This document shows, piece after piece, positions 1 through 8,680 of a stretch of 50,025 nucleotides of DNA; position 1 is the stretch's first letter; each line of letters starts with the position of its first letter. Under the pieces are notes generated by a model. It saw only the letters and a program-made list of their open reading frames with translations, had not been told where the DNA came from and did no database searches. The stretch lies in the NCBI GenBank assembly GCA_019239425.1, contig JAFAZX010000065.1, forward strand, positions 1-50,025, read 5' to 3'. Source of the DNA: Acidobacteriota bacterium. GTDB taxonomy: Bacteria > Acidobacteriota > Blastocatellia > Pyrinomonadales > Pyrinomonadaceae. The position numbers and the translations under genes are program-made.

Positions 1-409
1 GTTCGAAGCGGCCCACCCGGTCCTTGATCGCCCCGGTGAACGCGCCGCGCGCGTGGCCGAAGAACTCGCTCTCGAACAACTCCCGGGGCACCGCCGCGCA
101 GTTGACACGCACGAGCGGCGCTTCGCGTCGGCGGCTTTGCTCGTGGATGGCGCGGGCGATGAGTTCCTTGCCCGTCCCGGTCTCGCCCAGCAGCAGCACC
201 GTGGCGTCGGTGGCGGCGACCATCTCGACGAGTTGCAGCACACGCCACAGCGCCGGGCTCCGACCGACGATGCCGCCGAAGCCCGTCTCGCCGTCGATCT
301 CTTCAACAGGCGAAAATTCCTGCCGAGCTTGCGACCCTCCGGGCGCGAGTGCCGCAAAAGGCGGATGTTCGTGGTGCGACCGCTGATAGGACAAGACGTT
401 GGAACTCAT
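1..409 (-). CDS. Sigma-54 dependent activator, N-terminal part (runs off the window)
   Basis: Read from an ATG at 409 with AGGAG about seven bases upstream, the frame is open to the window edge, giving 136 codons. A linker of about 50 residues starting MSSNVLSYQ is followed by the start of an AAA+ sigma-54 interaction domain: IVGRS, Walker A GETGTGKELIARAIHE, and GAFTGA, the loop that contacts sigma-54. Walker B, the arginine finger and the HTH lie outside the window. No GAF, PAS or receiver domain precedes the AAA+ module, so a short activator without a classical sensor is likely. It resembles the partial activator at the other end of the window in both its MSS start and its AAA+ domain, so the two are probably paralogues. 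Family assignment is firm; target genes are unknown. Confidence 0.9.
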   Translation of the reverse strand, partial: MSSNVLSYQRSHHEHPPFAALAPGGSQARQEFSPVEEIDGETGFGGIVGRSPALWRVLQLVEMVAATDATVLLLGETGTGKELIARAIHEQSRRREAPLVRVNCAAVPRELFESEFFGHARGAFTGAIKDRVGRFE

Positions 410-626
410 AACCACGCTCCTGAAAGATTTAAGTGTGCCCCCTTGCGATTGCCGAATCACAACTCGCATTACCTGCCGGGATGGCGTTTAGTGATTCCTG
501 TTAAGCCCCGGTTTGTACGCTAAGTTTGCTCCAATAGGCTCCGCGGCGAAACCCTAAATCGCGATATAAAAATATCCCCCAATGGAGTGACCGCGTGGCA
601 ACCCCCCGCGCGGCGCCGACGGGAGG

Positions 627-1013
627 CTAAGGCCGCCCCCTGTCTTTGCGGGGGGCGATGACGGTAACGCGGCGTCCGAACAGCCGCGCGTCCACCGAAT
701 ACGCCCCAGGCCCGAGGAGGGCGAGCGCCGCGGCGTCGATGACGGGGAACACATAGATGGGGTTGCCCGAGTTAGGGCCGATCAGCAGATTCAGGACGGC
801 GGCGGCGCACGCGACGACGGATAGGTACGGCGTGAGGAAACCGACGCTCAGCGACGCGGCCATCAGCACGACAAACACGCAGAGCAGAAGGACGGAAGAG
901 ACGCCGGAGCACTTCGCCGTGTCCATCAGTAAGATCGCCGCCACCGAAATCCTGAGCAGCAATAGCGCGACACCCGGCCTCCCCTGCGGGAACATTGAGA
1001 ACAGCCTATGCAT
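627..1013 (-). CDS. Small DoxX-like membrane protein (copy 1)
   Basis: A 128-residue protein with about four hydrophobic segments (near residues 13-32, 38-60, 63-80 and 85-105) and a C-terminal signature GPGAYSVDARLFGRR. The start MHRLFSMFPQG is shared with the copy at 15212-15598, and GRPGV plus the DARLFGRR tail also with the one at 15839-16267. Proteins of this shape in Acidobacteriota are usually labelled DoxX-like; their biochemical role is not established and nothing here fixes it. The gene lies between the TonB receptor upstream on the same strand and the sigma-54 activator downstream. Its upstream region matches that of copy 2 without gaps, so the two arose by segmental duplication. 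Membrane topology is read by eye. Confidence 0.7.
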   Translation of the reverse strand: MHRLFSMFPQGRPGVALLLLRISVAAILLMDTAKCSGVSSVLLLCVFVVLMAASLSVGFLTPYLSVVACAAAVLNLLIGPNSGNPIYVFPVIDAAALALLGPGAYSVDARLFGRRVTVIAPRKDRGRP

Positions 1014-1072
1014 GAAGGTGAGCGTAGCGGTTTTCCATTAAACTGGATAGCCGAAATGAAGCGATAATTCAG

Positions 1073-1090
1073 TCACTCTTTTGAGGGAGT
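1073..1090 (-). promoter_or_regulatory. Repeated CCCYCAAAAGAGT element upstream of DoxX-like copy 1
   Basis: On the minus strand the site reads ACTCCCTCAAAAGAGTGA, about 60 bases before the DoxX-like start. A matching site lies at the same distance before DoxX copy 2, and another lies before the propeller kinase at 4508. It is probably an operator or promoter part; the binding protein is unknown. Confidence 0.4.
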
Positions 1091-1171
1091 CGCGTCGGCG
1101 CGTAAAGGGTCGGCACGACGGAGGGGCGTGAAGATGCGTTCTGCGTGGTCGAACTTAAACGGCCGGCTTGT

Positions 1172-4100
1172 TCAGAATTGCAGCTTGAGCGCGAACTGGA
1201 TCGAGCGCGGCCCGCCGACCTGGTAGAGCGGATTTAAGCCGCCGTTCGCGCCGCTCGACCCCAGACTGCTCGCCAGCGTTTGCGTCGAGCGGCCGAAGAG
1301 GGGACTGGTCAGCGTGTTGACTGGGTTGCCGAAGTTCGGGTGGTTGAAGAGGTTGAAGAACTCTGCGCGGAAACGAAGACTCACCCTTTCGGTGAGGTGA
1401 AATTGACGCTGCAACCCGACGTCCGCTTGCGCGGCTCCGAAACCCCGCAGCACGTTGCGCCCGAAATTACCCTGCGTCCCCGCGGGCGCGGCACTGAAAG
1501 CCGCGCGGTTGAGAATCTTCCCGCCGGGAAATTGCGCGCCGTGCAGCTCAAGCGGCACGCCGACGGTTACGTTCGGGCGAGGCGTAAGCTGTGTGCCCGC
1601 GGCAACGAAAGTCGCGCCGACGACGTTAACGGGCGGCGCCGTTCTGGCAAAAACGAAACCGTCGAGCGACCAGCCGTCCAGCATGGCTTTGACGAGTTTT
1701 GGTGACCCTTGATGGGGCAGGTCGTAAGTGACCCCGGCGGTGAAGGAATGACGGATGTCAAAGTTCGAGTTCCCGCGGTCAACGTTCGCGCCGGCAATCT
1801 GGCCGGGCGTGTTGAGGTTAGTGGCAAGCGCATCCGTCGAGGCGATGTCAATCGAGTGTGCCCATGAATACGACGCCAACGCCTGCAACCCGTTCGACAA
1901 GCGCCGCTGGAACTTCAGTTGTAGAGCGTGATAATCCGAGGTCGCCGAGTTGTCGGTCAAGGCGACGGATTGAAAGTTCGGGTTCACGTTGAACAAGTTG
2001 ATGATGCGGAGCAGGTCGCGCCCGACCGCGCCGACGTACGTCGCCGACAAGCTCTGGTTGCTTCCGACGGACTGCTCCAGCGCGACATTCCACTGATAAG
2101 TCCGCGGGAGTTTTAAGTGAGGGTCGGCTACGAGAATACTGTTGACGGGCGGGTTGGTGTTGAAGACGGGAGGCGCGGCGTTCTGCGGGCTCAGCGGAAA
2201 CTGCCCGGGTGAAAAGTTCTTGTTGGCGAGGTACGGGAAGAAGCTTGATACCCCTCCGAGCGAACCTTGCCCGAGGTCGTAAAACACGCCGAAGCCCGCG
2301 CGGAGAGTGGTGCCCCACTCGGGGCTCTCACGTAGTTGATAGGCTAGTCCGAACCTCGGCGCGACATTCCCGTAGGTCGTCTCATACAGCGGGGTGCCGC
2401 GGGGCGCTAAGGTCATCGTCGCCGGGTTGTTCAGCCCCGCCACGGTGAACGGGTCGTTCGCCGGGTTCTTGCCCTTCAGCGGGGGATTGACGTCCCAACG
2501 CAGGCCGTAAGTCATCGTCAGTCGGGGCGTGACTTTCCACGTGTCCTGACCGTAGAGCGAGAAGTTTTGTGAGAGGAGCGCGTTAGATTGAAAGGCACTC
2601 GCCTGGGCGAACAGGGCCGTCCCCGAAAGAACGCCTCCGGGCGTCGCCGTCACCCCGGAGAACTGCGCGAACTGACGGTACGCGGCCGGGCTGCTGAAAG
2701 GCGCGAGCCAGCGATAGTCCACGCCGAACTTCAGTTGATGACTGCCCTTCGTCACCGACAGGTTGTCAACAAGATTAACCTGGCGCTGCTCGTCCGTCCC
2801 CTGCTTGCCCTGCACATATTCTCCGGCTCCTCCGACGATAAAGATGAGATTGCTGTTCGCGGACGAGTAGCCGGACGGGAAAAAGAGTGTGTCCGGGAGC
2901 GGCACGGCACCGCCGAAATCATCCAGCACGAACTTAATGCTGATTCGGTGGTTGCTGTAGTTCGCACGCACTTCGTTGCTGATCGCGGGATTGATGATTT
3001 GTGTGAGGCCGATTGTTCCGGTGTGGATAGAGGACGACAACGAATTAGTCGTGCTGAGGACTCTGCCCGAGGAGAAGACAGGCCCGCGTTGATCTGAGCT
3101 TGACGGCGAGTAGTTATATCGGCCGAACAGGCTGAGAGTTGAGTTGACGACGTGATCGACGCGGAGGCTGTAGGCGTCGAGCGAGGAAGGATTCGAGAAG
3201 CCGGCGTTGAATTGCGCCAAGCCCCCTCCGAACGCGGCCCCGTTTGCGACCGGGTAGGCATTCAGGTATGGGCGAATGGCGGCCGGCGCCGCCTGACGCG
3301 ATGCGCTATCGGGCACGGCGGTTTGCAGGCTCGACGGCTGACGCAGGCGCAGCCCTTCGTAGGAGAAGAAGAAGAACGTCTTATCCTTCAGAACCGGGCC
3401 GCCGAAGACGCCGCCGAAGTCATTCTGCCGCTCCGCGGGCTTCGGCAGGTTGTTGAAGTTCACGAACCAGTCTCTGGCGTCGAGCACGTCATTCCTGAAG
3501 TACTCGAACAGCGTGCCGTGAAAAGCATTCGTCCCGGAGCGGGTCGCAATCGAGACCTGCCCGCCCGGCGTGCGCCCGAACTCGGGCGCGAACGAAGAGG
3601 TCTGGATGCGAAACTCCTGCATGGCGTCCACCGACACCAAACTGTTCGTCCCGCCCGAGGCGCTCAGCGCGGGCAGCGACCCGGAAGCACTCTGCATCAT
3701 CGCGATGAAGCCGGTGACGCCGAAGTTGGCGCTCACGCCGTCCACGGTGAAATAGTTGGCGTCCGCGCGCTGCCCGTTCACGCTGAATTGCCCCTGGTCG
3801 TTGAAAGCCGTCGGGGTCAAGACCACACCCGGCGTGAGCGTTATCAAGGTCTGAAAGCTCCTGCCGTTGAGGGGAAGGTTCTCGACGAACGCGCGGTCAA
3901 CCACCGTGCTGACCGCGGCCGACTCGGTGTTGATCGGCGGCGCGCCGGCCTCGACCGTGACCGTCTCGGACAGGGAACCGAGCGTCATCTCGAAGTCGAG
4001 TTCGAGGGTATCCTGGACGTGAAGGGTCACGCCCGGCTTGACTAACTTCTTGAATCCGGATTTTTCGACTTCGATACGATAGGTGTCGGGCGGGAGATTC

Positions 4101-4303
4101 GGCAGGTGGTATTCGCCGGAGCCGTTCGTCGTGGTCTCGTAACGGACGTTGGTGGCGGCGCTGACGGCCGCGACCCTGGCGTCAACAATCAGGGCTTTCG
4201 CGGGGTCGGTTACACGACCAGCGAGCGAGGCGTTCGTGGATTGGGCGCGAACACACGGAACCGAAGCGAGGAGGAGAAAAAGAAACGGGGACACTCGGCG
4301 CAT
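1172..4303 (-). CDS. TonB-dependent receptor, Oar-like, with carboxypeptidase-regulatory domain
   Basis: An outer-membrane protein of 1043 residues, the usual size for Oar-like receptors. It starts with a signal peptide (MRRVSPFLFLLLASVPCVRAQ). An Ig-like carboxypeptidase-regulatory domain follows at about residues 25-115 (SLAGRVTDPAKALIVDA, then GEYHLPNLPPDTYRIEV). The plug covers roughly 125-250 (NLPLNGRSFQTLITLTPG) and a long beta barrel runs to the terminal aromatic strand IQFALKLQF. The ligand cannot be predicted; such receptors in Acidobacteriota are commonly linked to large carbohydrates or peptides. It is divergent from the propeller kinase at 4508, which suggests co-regulation. A 14-codon copy of its 3' end survives at 15681-15724. 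The start is supported by the signal peptide directly after Met. Confidence 0.93.
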   Translation of the reverse strand: MRRVSPFLFLLLASVPCVRAQSTNASLAGRVTDPAKALIVDARVAAVSAATNVRYETTTNGSGEYHLPNLPPDTYRIEVEKSGFKKLVKPGVTLHVQDTLELDFEMTLGSLSETVTVEAGAPPINTESAAVSTVVDRAFVENLPLNGRSFQTLITLTPGVVLTPTAFNDQGQFSVNGQRADANYFTVDGVSANFGVTGFIAMMQSASGSLPALSASGGTNSLVSVDAMQEFRIQTSSFAPEFGRTPGGQVSIATRSGTNAFHGTLFEYFRNDVLDARDWFVNFNNLPKPAERQNDFGGVFGGPVLKDKTFFFFSYEGLRLRQPSSLQTAVPDSASRQAAPAAIRPYLNAYPVANGAAFGGGLAQFNAGFSNPSSLDAYSLRVDHVVNSTLSLFGRYNYSPSSSDQRGPVFSSGRVLSTTNSLSSSIHTGTIGLTQIINPAISNEVRANYSNHRISIKFVLDDFGGAVPLPDTLFFPSGYSSANSNLIFIVGGAGEYVQGKQGTDEQRQVNLVDNLSVTKGSHQLKFGVDYRWLAPFSSPAAYRQFAQFSGVTATPGGVLSGTALFAQASAFQSNALLSQNFSLYGQDTWKVTPRLTMTYGLRWDVNPPLKGKNPANDPFTVAGLNNPATMTLAPRGTPLYETTYGNVAPRFGLAYQLRESPEWGTTLRAGFGVFYDLGQGSLGGVSSFFPYLANKNFSPGQFPLSPQNAAPPVFNTNPPVNSILVADPHLKLPRTYQWNVALEQSVGSNQSLSATYVGAVGRDLLRIINLFNVNPNFQSVALTDNSATSDYHALQLKFQRRLSNGLQALASYSWAHSIDIASTDALATNLNTPGQIAGANVDRGNSNFDIRHSFTAGVTYDLPHQGSPKLVKAMLDGWSLDGFVFARTAPPVNVVGATFVAAGTQLTPRPNVTVGVPLELHGAQFPGGKILNRAAFSAAPAGTQGNFGRNVLRGFGAAQADVGLQRQFHLTERVSLRFRAEFFNLFNHPNFGNPVNTLTSPLFGRSTQTLASSLGSSGANGGLNPLYQVGGPRSIQFALKLQF

Positions 4304-4387
4304 TCAGCTCAAGCCTCTGAGCCTGGGGATGCATGAGGCTACTTCCTGGCCCGGCGTGGTGTCAATCCTGAATAGAATTTTCGGTTC

Positions 4388-4406
4388 AATCCCCCAAAAG
4401 AGTGAT
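4388..4406 (+). promoter_or_regulatory. CCCCCAAAAGAGT element in the receptor/kinase intergenic region
   Basis: The site AATCCCCCAAAAGAGTGAT lies between the divergent TonB receptor (start 4303) and propeller kinase (start 4508). It matches the element before the DoxX-like genes at 1013 and 15598. Its ends, ATC and GAT, make it weakly palindromic. A shared operator is the simplest reading. Confidence 0.4.
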
Positions 4407-4507
4407 GCCCCTGGTCACGGTCACAAAGTAAATCATCTACAGCGCGTGATGAGGTTTAAGTACACTTCGGGATAGCTGTATCAGCCGGAATAGCGTTGGG
4501 GTAAGAT

Positions 4508-7500
4508 GTGCGCCGCATGCGGGAAGCGACCAGACATAGACGACACGTTATTCCGCCCAGCTTCGCGCTGGCCTGCATCCTGCTCGCCTGTGGCCCTTCT
4601 GCCTTCGCGTTGAACCCGTCGCAGGACGTGAGTCAGTATGCGCACACGTCTTGGAAGATCCGCGACGGCTTCACCAGAGGCCAGATCATCTCGATTGCTC
4701 AAACGTCCGACGGTTATCTCTGGCTGGGCACAGAGTTCGGCCTGATTCGCTTCGACGGCATCAAGAACACCCCCTTCCAGCCGCCGGCGGGTCAGCAACT
4801 CCCTTCCAACTACATCACGAACCTCCTCGGCGCGCGCGACGGGACTCTTTGGATCGGGGCTTTGAAAGGGCTGACGAGTTGGAAGGACGGCAAGCTCACA
4901 CAGTACCCGGAGCTTGCCGGGCAGGACATTTTCAAGCTCCTTGAGGATCACGAAGGCGCGGTGTGGGCCAGCGGACGGTCGGTCACCAACGGAAAGCTCT
5001 GCGCAATTCGAAACAGCGGCGTCCAGTGCTACGGGGAGGACGGCGCCTTCGGCCGCGGGGTGTTCAATCTGTACGAGGATAGCAAAGGGAATCTCTGGGC
5101 GGGCGTGAAGGACGGGGTGTGGCGATGGACGCCCGGAACGCCCGACTTCTATCCGCTGGTCGGCGAGCCGGACGGCATACAAGGTCTCGGCGAAGACGAC
5201 GACGGCGCGCTCCTCGTCGGATGGAACGGCGGAATCCAACGGCTCGTCGGCGGAAAAACCGAAGCGTATCCGCTCGCAGGTACCGGGGGACAATTCAGGG
5301 CCGCAAGGCTGCTCCGCGACCGCGACGGCGGTCTGTGGGTCGGAACTTTCGGACAGGGTCTTCTGCACGTACACCGTGGAAGGACGGATGTATTTGCTTC
5401 GCCCGAAGGGCTCTCAAGCGACAACGTCTACAATCTCTTTGAGGATCGCGAGGGTAATATCTGGGTAGCTACCAACAACGGCCTCGACCGCTTTCGCGAC
5501 TTTGCCGTGGCGACGCTTACGGTGAGTCAGGGTTTGTTGAGTAATTCAGTCAGGTCTGTCCTGGCGGACAGGGATGGAAGCGTTTGGCTCGCCACCCGCA
5601 ACGGCTTGAATAGATGGGTTAACGGGCAAATTACCACCTACGGCCGGCGCGGGGCAGAGCCCATCATCGGTGACAACCAGCACGATGCGAAGCCGAACGG
5701 ACTTATCCCGCACTCTCTTTTTCAGGACGATAGCGGACGAATCTGGGCCTCGACCGTGGACGGGTTCGGCTATCTTGAGAATGAACGCTTCATTCCAGTC
5801 AGCGGCGTCCCCGGAGGCTCCGTAACTGCCATCGCACAGGACACGGCCGGCAGCCTGTGGGTTGCCAACGAGCACGTTGCTCTTTTTCAACTGCTCCGAG
5901 AGCGTGTGGTCAATCAGATTCCCTGGGCCACGTTGGGGCATAAAGAACATGCCAGTGCGATGGCTGCCGATCCATCGCACGGCGGCCTGTGGCTCGGATT
6001 CCATCTCGGCGGCGTGGCCTATCTCGCCGACGGCCGGATGCGCGTGTCGTACACGGCCGCCGACGGGCTCGGAGAGGGTCGTGTCAATCACCTGCGATTC
6101 GACAGCGAGGGTGCGCTGTGGGCGGCTACCAACGGCGGGCTCAGCCGTTTGAAGAACGGCCGTGTCGCTACGCTGACCGGCAGGAACGGATTGCCCTGCG
6201 ATACGGTTCACTGGTCGATGGAAGACGACGCCCACACGCTCTGGCTGTACACGGCCTGCGGCCTCGTGCGTGTCGCGCGCCCCGAGTTGGACGCGTGGGC
6301 CGCCGCGGTGGACATGGATAAGGGTGCGACCCGGAGAGTCCGGGCCACGGTGTTCGATATCTCGGACGGGGTCAAAGCCCTCGCCAGTGCCGGCCACTTG
6401 ACCCCGCAGGTCAGCAAGTCCTCGGACGGAAGACTCTGGTTCTTACCCTGGGACGGCGCCAGCGTCTTCGATCCGAACCACCTGTCCTTCAACCGACTCC
6501 CGCCGCCGGTGCACGTCGAACAGCTCATCGCCGACCGCAAGTCTTACGACGCAACCTCCGAAGTAAGCGGGCGCGTGCAACTTCCGCCGCTCATCCGCGA
6601 CCTGGAGATTAACTACACGGCGCTCAGCCTTGCCGCGCCGGAGAAGATACTGTTTCGCTACAAACTGGAAGGCCATGACCGCGACTGGCAGGACGTAGGT
6701 AATCGTCGTCAAGCGTTCTATAACGACCTGCCCCCGGGCGACTACCGCTTCCGCGTCATGGCCTGCAACAACAGCGGCGTGTGGAACGAGGCCGGCACCT
6801 TCCTCGATTTCTCCATCGCTCCCGCCTACTACCAGACCACCTTGTTCCGCGTCTCGGTCGTGGTCTTGTTCCTGTTAGCGTTCGGCGGGCTCTATCAACT
6901 GCGGCTGCGGCAGGTGGCGCGGCAGGTGCGGGTCCGGATGGAAGAGCGGCTCGAAGAGAGAGAGAGAATCGCCCGCGACTTACATGACACTCTGTTGCAG
7001 AGCGTGCAGGGGTTGATTTTGATGTTTCGGGCCGGCACAAAACAGATGCCCGCCGCCGACCCGACCCGCGACGCTTTTGTGAAAACACTCAATCACGCCG
7101 ACCGGATACTGGCGGAGGGAAGAGACCGCGTGCGGGATCTGCGCGCCGCGACGCCGTCCGCCGGCCTGCCCGCGGCATTCCAGCGCGTTGTGGATGAGAC
7201 CCCACAGGGCGGCGACGCGACCTTCCAAACGGTGGTCGAGGGGGTCGTGCTGGAACTACACCCCATGGTTCAGGAGGAGGCTTACTGCATCGGTCGCGAG
7301 GCGATCATCAACGCCCTCACACATTCAAACGGCCTTCACGTAGAAGCGGAGATTACGTACGAGCCGCGGCAGTTTCGTTTGCGGGTGCGCGACGACGGGC
7401 GCGGCATTGAGCCGAAGATTCTCGAAGAGGGCGGCCGCCACGACCATTGGGGACTGCAAGGCATGAGCGAACGTGCGGAGAGGATTGGCGCGCAACTCAA

Positions 7501-7651
7501 GGTCTGGAGCAGTCCTGAAACAGGCACCGAGGTTGAATTGACGGTACCGGGGGCAACCGCCTATCAAGGCGCGCGTAAAAGATCGAAGAGATTCCGGTTC
7601 GGCAGGTCTTCGGAGACTGACGGGGAAGTTCAGAAGAGTGAATCCGGTTAA
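4508..7651 (+). CDS. Propeller-type sensor histidine kinase (Reg_prop / Y_Y_Y / HisKA_3 / HATPase)
   Basis: A 1047-residue one-piece sensor kinase. After a signal-like segment (about 15-35, ALACILLACGPSAFA) come roughly 14 beta-propeller repeats at residues 40-640, recognisable by recurring DGxLWxGT and DREGNIWVAT motifs. A Y_Y_Y domain follows at about 698-760 (LEINYTALSL, LPPGDYRFRV), then one membrane helix at about 778-798. The HisKA_3 helix carries the phospho-accepting His in ARDLHDTLLQ (near 824), and the HATPase domain has NALTHSN, DDGRGIEP and GLQGMSERAERIG. It should sense a periplasmic ligand and phosphorylate a NarL-type regulator. The best partner is the regulator converging on it, overlapping by four bases at 7648. 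The first in-frame start is GTG 4508; ATG 4517 is equally possible, as neither has a strong ribosome site. Confidence 0.93.
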   Translation: MRRMREATRHRRHVIPPSFALACILLACGPSAFALNPSQDVSQYAHTSWKIRDGFTRGQIISIAQTSDGYLWLGTEFGLIRFDGIKNTPFQPPAGQQLPSNYITNLLGARDGTLWIGALKGLTSWKDGKLTQYPELAGQDIFKLLEDHEGAVWASGRSVTNGKLCAIRNSGVQCYGEDGAFGRGVFNLYEDSKGNLWAGVKDGVWRWTPGTPDFYPLVGEPDGIQGLGEDDDGALLVGWNGGIQRLVGGKTEAYPLAGTGGQFRAARLLRDRDGGLWVGTFGQGLLHVHRGRTDVFASPEGLSSDNVYNLFEDREGNIWVATNNGLDRFRDFAVATLTVSQGLLSNSVRSVLADRDGSVWLATRNGLNRWVNGQITTYGRRGAEPIIGDNQHDAKPNGLIPHSLFQDDSGRIWASTVDGFGYLENERFIPVSGVPGGSVTAIAQDTAGSLWVANEHVALFQLLRERVVNQIPWATLGHKEHASAMAADPSHGGLWLGFHLGGVAYLADGRMRVSYTAADGLGEGRVNHLRFDSEGALWAATNGGLSRLKNGRVATLTGRNGLPCDTVHWSMEDDAHTLWLYTACGLVRVARPELDAWAAAVDMDKGATRRVRATVFDISDGVKALASAGHLTPQVSKSSDGRLWFLPWDGASVFDPNHLSFNRLPPPVHVEQLIADRKSYDATSEVSGRVQLPPLIRDLEINYTALSLAAPEKILFRYKLEGHDRDWQDVGNRRQAFYNDLPPGDYRFRVMACNNSGVWNEAGTFLDFSIAPAYYQTTLFRVSVVVLFLLAFGGLYQLRLRQVARQVRVRMEERLEERERIARDLHDTLLQSVQGLILMFRAGTKQMPAADPTRDAFVKTLNHADRILAEGRDRVRDLRAATPSAGLPAAFQRVVDETPQGGDATFQTVVEGVVLELHPMVQEEAYCIGREAIINALTHSNGLHVEAEITYEPRQFRLRVRDDGRGIEPKILEEGGRHDHWGLQGMSERAERIGAQLKVWSSPETGTEVELTVPGATAYQGARKRSKRFRFGRSSETDGEVQKSESG

Positions 7652-8277
7652 ATCTCGATGATGCCTCGCTTCAGGGCGATGGTCACGGCGTGGGTGCGGT
7701 CGTTCGCGCCGAGTTTGGAAATAATGCTCTTCATGTGGGTTTTAACGGTCTCCTCCGAAACGTTGAGGTGCAGAGCGATGACCTTGTTGGCGTTCCCGGC
7801 GGCCACCTCCCGCAGCACCTCGATTTCGCGCTCGGTCAGCGCGTCGTCCATGCGGTGTTCGGCCATCTCGATGGCGATTTCGGGGGGGATTCTTTTTTTC
7901 CCACCGTGCACGCTCCGAATAGTCCCGACTAGCTCGTCCCACACCATGTTCTTGAGCAGATACCCGGAGGCGCCCGCCTTGAGCGCCCGAACCGCCTGGA
8001 CGTCGCCTTTGTAGGTGGTCAGCACGATGATGCGTGCTTCGGGGAACTCCTTGCGGATGGCGATAATCGCGTCCGTCCCGTTCATGACGGGCATCTGCAA
8101 GTCCATCAGGGTCACGTCCGGGCGGTGGGCGCGAAACTGCTCGACCGCCTCATGCCCGTTACCGGCCTCCGCCACGAGAACCATGTCCTCTTCGGTCGCA
8201 AGTACGGCGGCGATGCCCTTGCGCAACATCGGATGATCGTCTACCGATAGGATTCGAATGGGGCTGTCGGCGCTCAT
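7648..8277 (-). CDS. NarL/FixJ-family response regulator (RR1)
   Basis: A 209-residue regulator. The receiver (about 7-125) has the acidic pair in SVDDHP, phospho-acceptor Asp59 in LMDLQMP, the conserved Thr in VLTTYKGD, and the Lys of LLKN. A LuxR-type HTH lies at 145-205 (LTEREIEVLREVAAGNANK, VSEETVKTHM). I chose ATG 8277, where the conserved SADSPIRILSVDDHP begins, because all three NarL regulators here are then exactly 209 residues; the open frame extends upstream to 8502 but that part looks non-coding. The gene converges on the propeller kinase at 4508-7651, its likely partner, and follows the lasso operon on the same strand. Confidence 0.93.
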   Translation of the reverse strand: MSADSPIRILSVDDHPMLRKGIAAVLATEEDMVLVAEAGNGHEAVEQFRAHRPDVTLMDLQMPVMNGTDAIIAIRKEFPEARIIVLTTYKGDVQAVRALKAGASGYLLKNMVWDELVGTIRSVHGGKKRIPPEIAIEMAEHRMDDALTEREIEVLREVAAGNANKVIALHLNVSEETVKTHMKSIISKLGANDRTHAVTIALKRGIIEI

Positions 8278-8505
8278 AATGACCCAGGCGATGCAAGAAG
8301 AGCGGCGAGGATGTTGTGGGAAGTCTACTACGAATCCTCCAAAAAGATTTAGAGAGGCGATGTTAAATTTACGGTTCGCCAAATCAGGTGGCACCGGTAC
8401 AGCTCGTGTCCTTGATAGACTGCGGCGTGTCCTCATCCACCACGTTGTAGTCGGGTGCAACGAGATGGATGAGAACACGCTCAACCCCATGTCTGATGTC
8501 ATGGG

Positions 8506-8637
8506 TTAGTCCTGCGCGAATTCGAAATCCCACGCAACATGCTGCGGATAGTCGTCGCCGCCGAAGTCGGAGCCCATGACAACCTCCTCCGCATCCCCGA
8601 CCAGCGTCAGCTCGGGAGCCTCGTAGTTGTTCTGCAT
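8506..8637 (-). CDS. Lasso peptide precursor (A protein), 43 residues
   Basis: A short gene 43 bases after the cyclase gene, with a strong ribosome site (GGAGG eight bases before ATG 8637). The leader has the exact lasso recognition motif YxxPxLxxxG: YEAPELTLVG at residues 5-14, which the RRE protein binds. The rest is unusually acidic. The best core start is Gly22 (GSDFGGDD), which would join its amino group to Asp29 (8-residue ring) or Asp28 (7-residue ring) and leave a tail ending AWDFEFAQD. Bulky Tyr30, His33, Trp36, Phe38 and Phe40 could plug the ring. Position -2 of that core is Val rather than the usual Thr. The leader and operon make the gene call strong; core boundary and ring size are inferred. 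Confidence 0.87.
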   Translation of the reverse strand: MQNNYEAPELTLVGDAEEVVMGSDFGGDDYPQHVAWDFEFAQD

Positions 8638-8680
8638 TTGCTTTGCCTCCTTTCTTTCTTAGTCCTACAGACCCGCTTGT

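Noticed and set aside
53..523. Plus-strand frame at the left edge
   Set aside because: The minus strand here encodes a clear AAA+ sigma-54 domain with Walker A and GAFTGA motifs.
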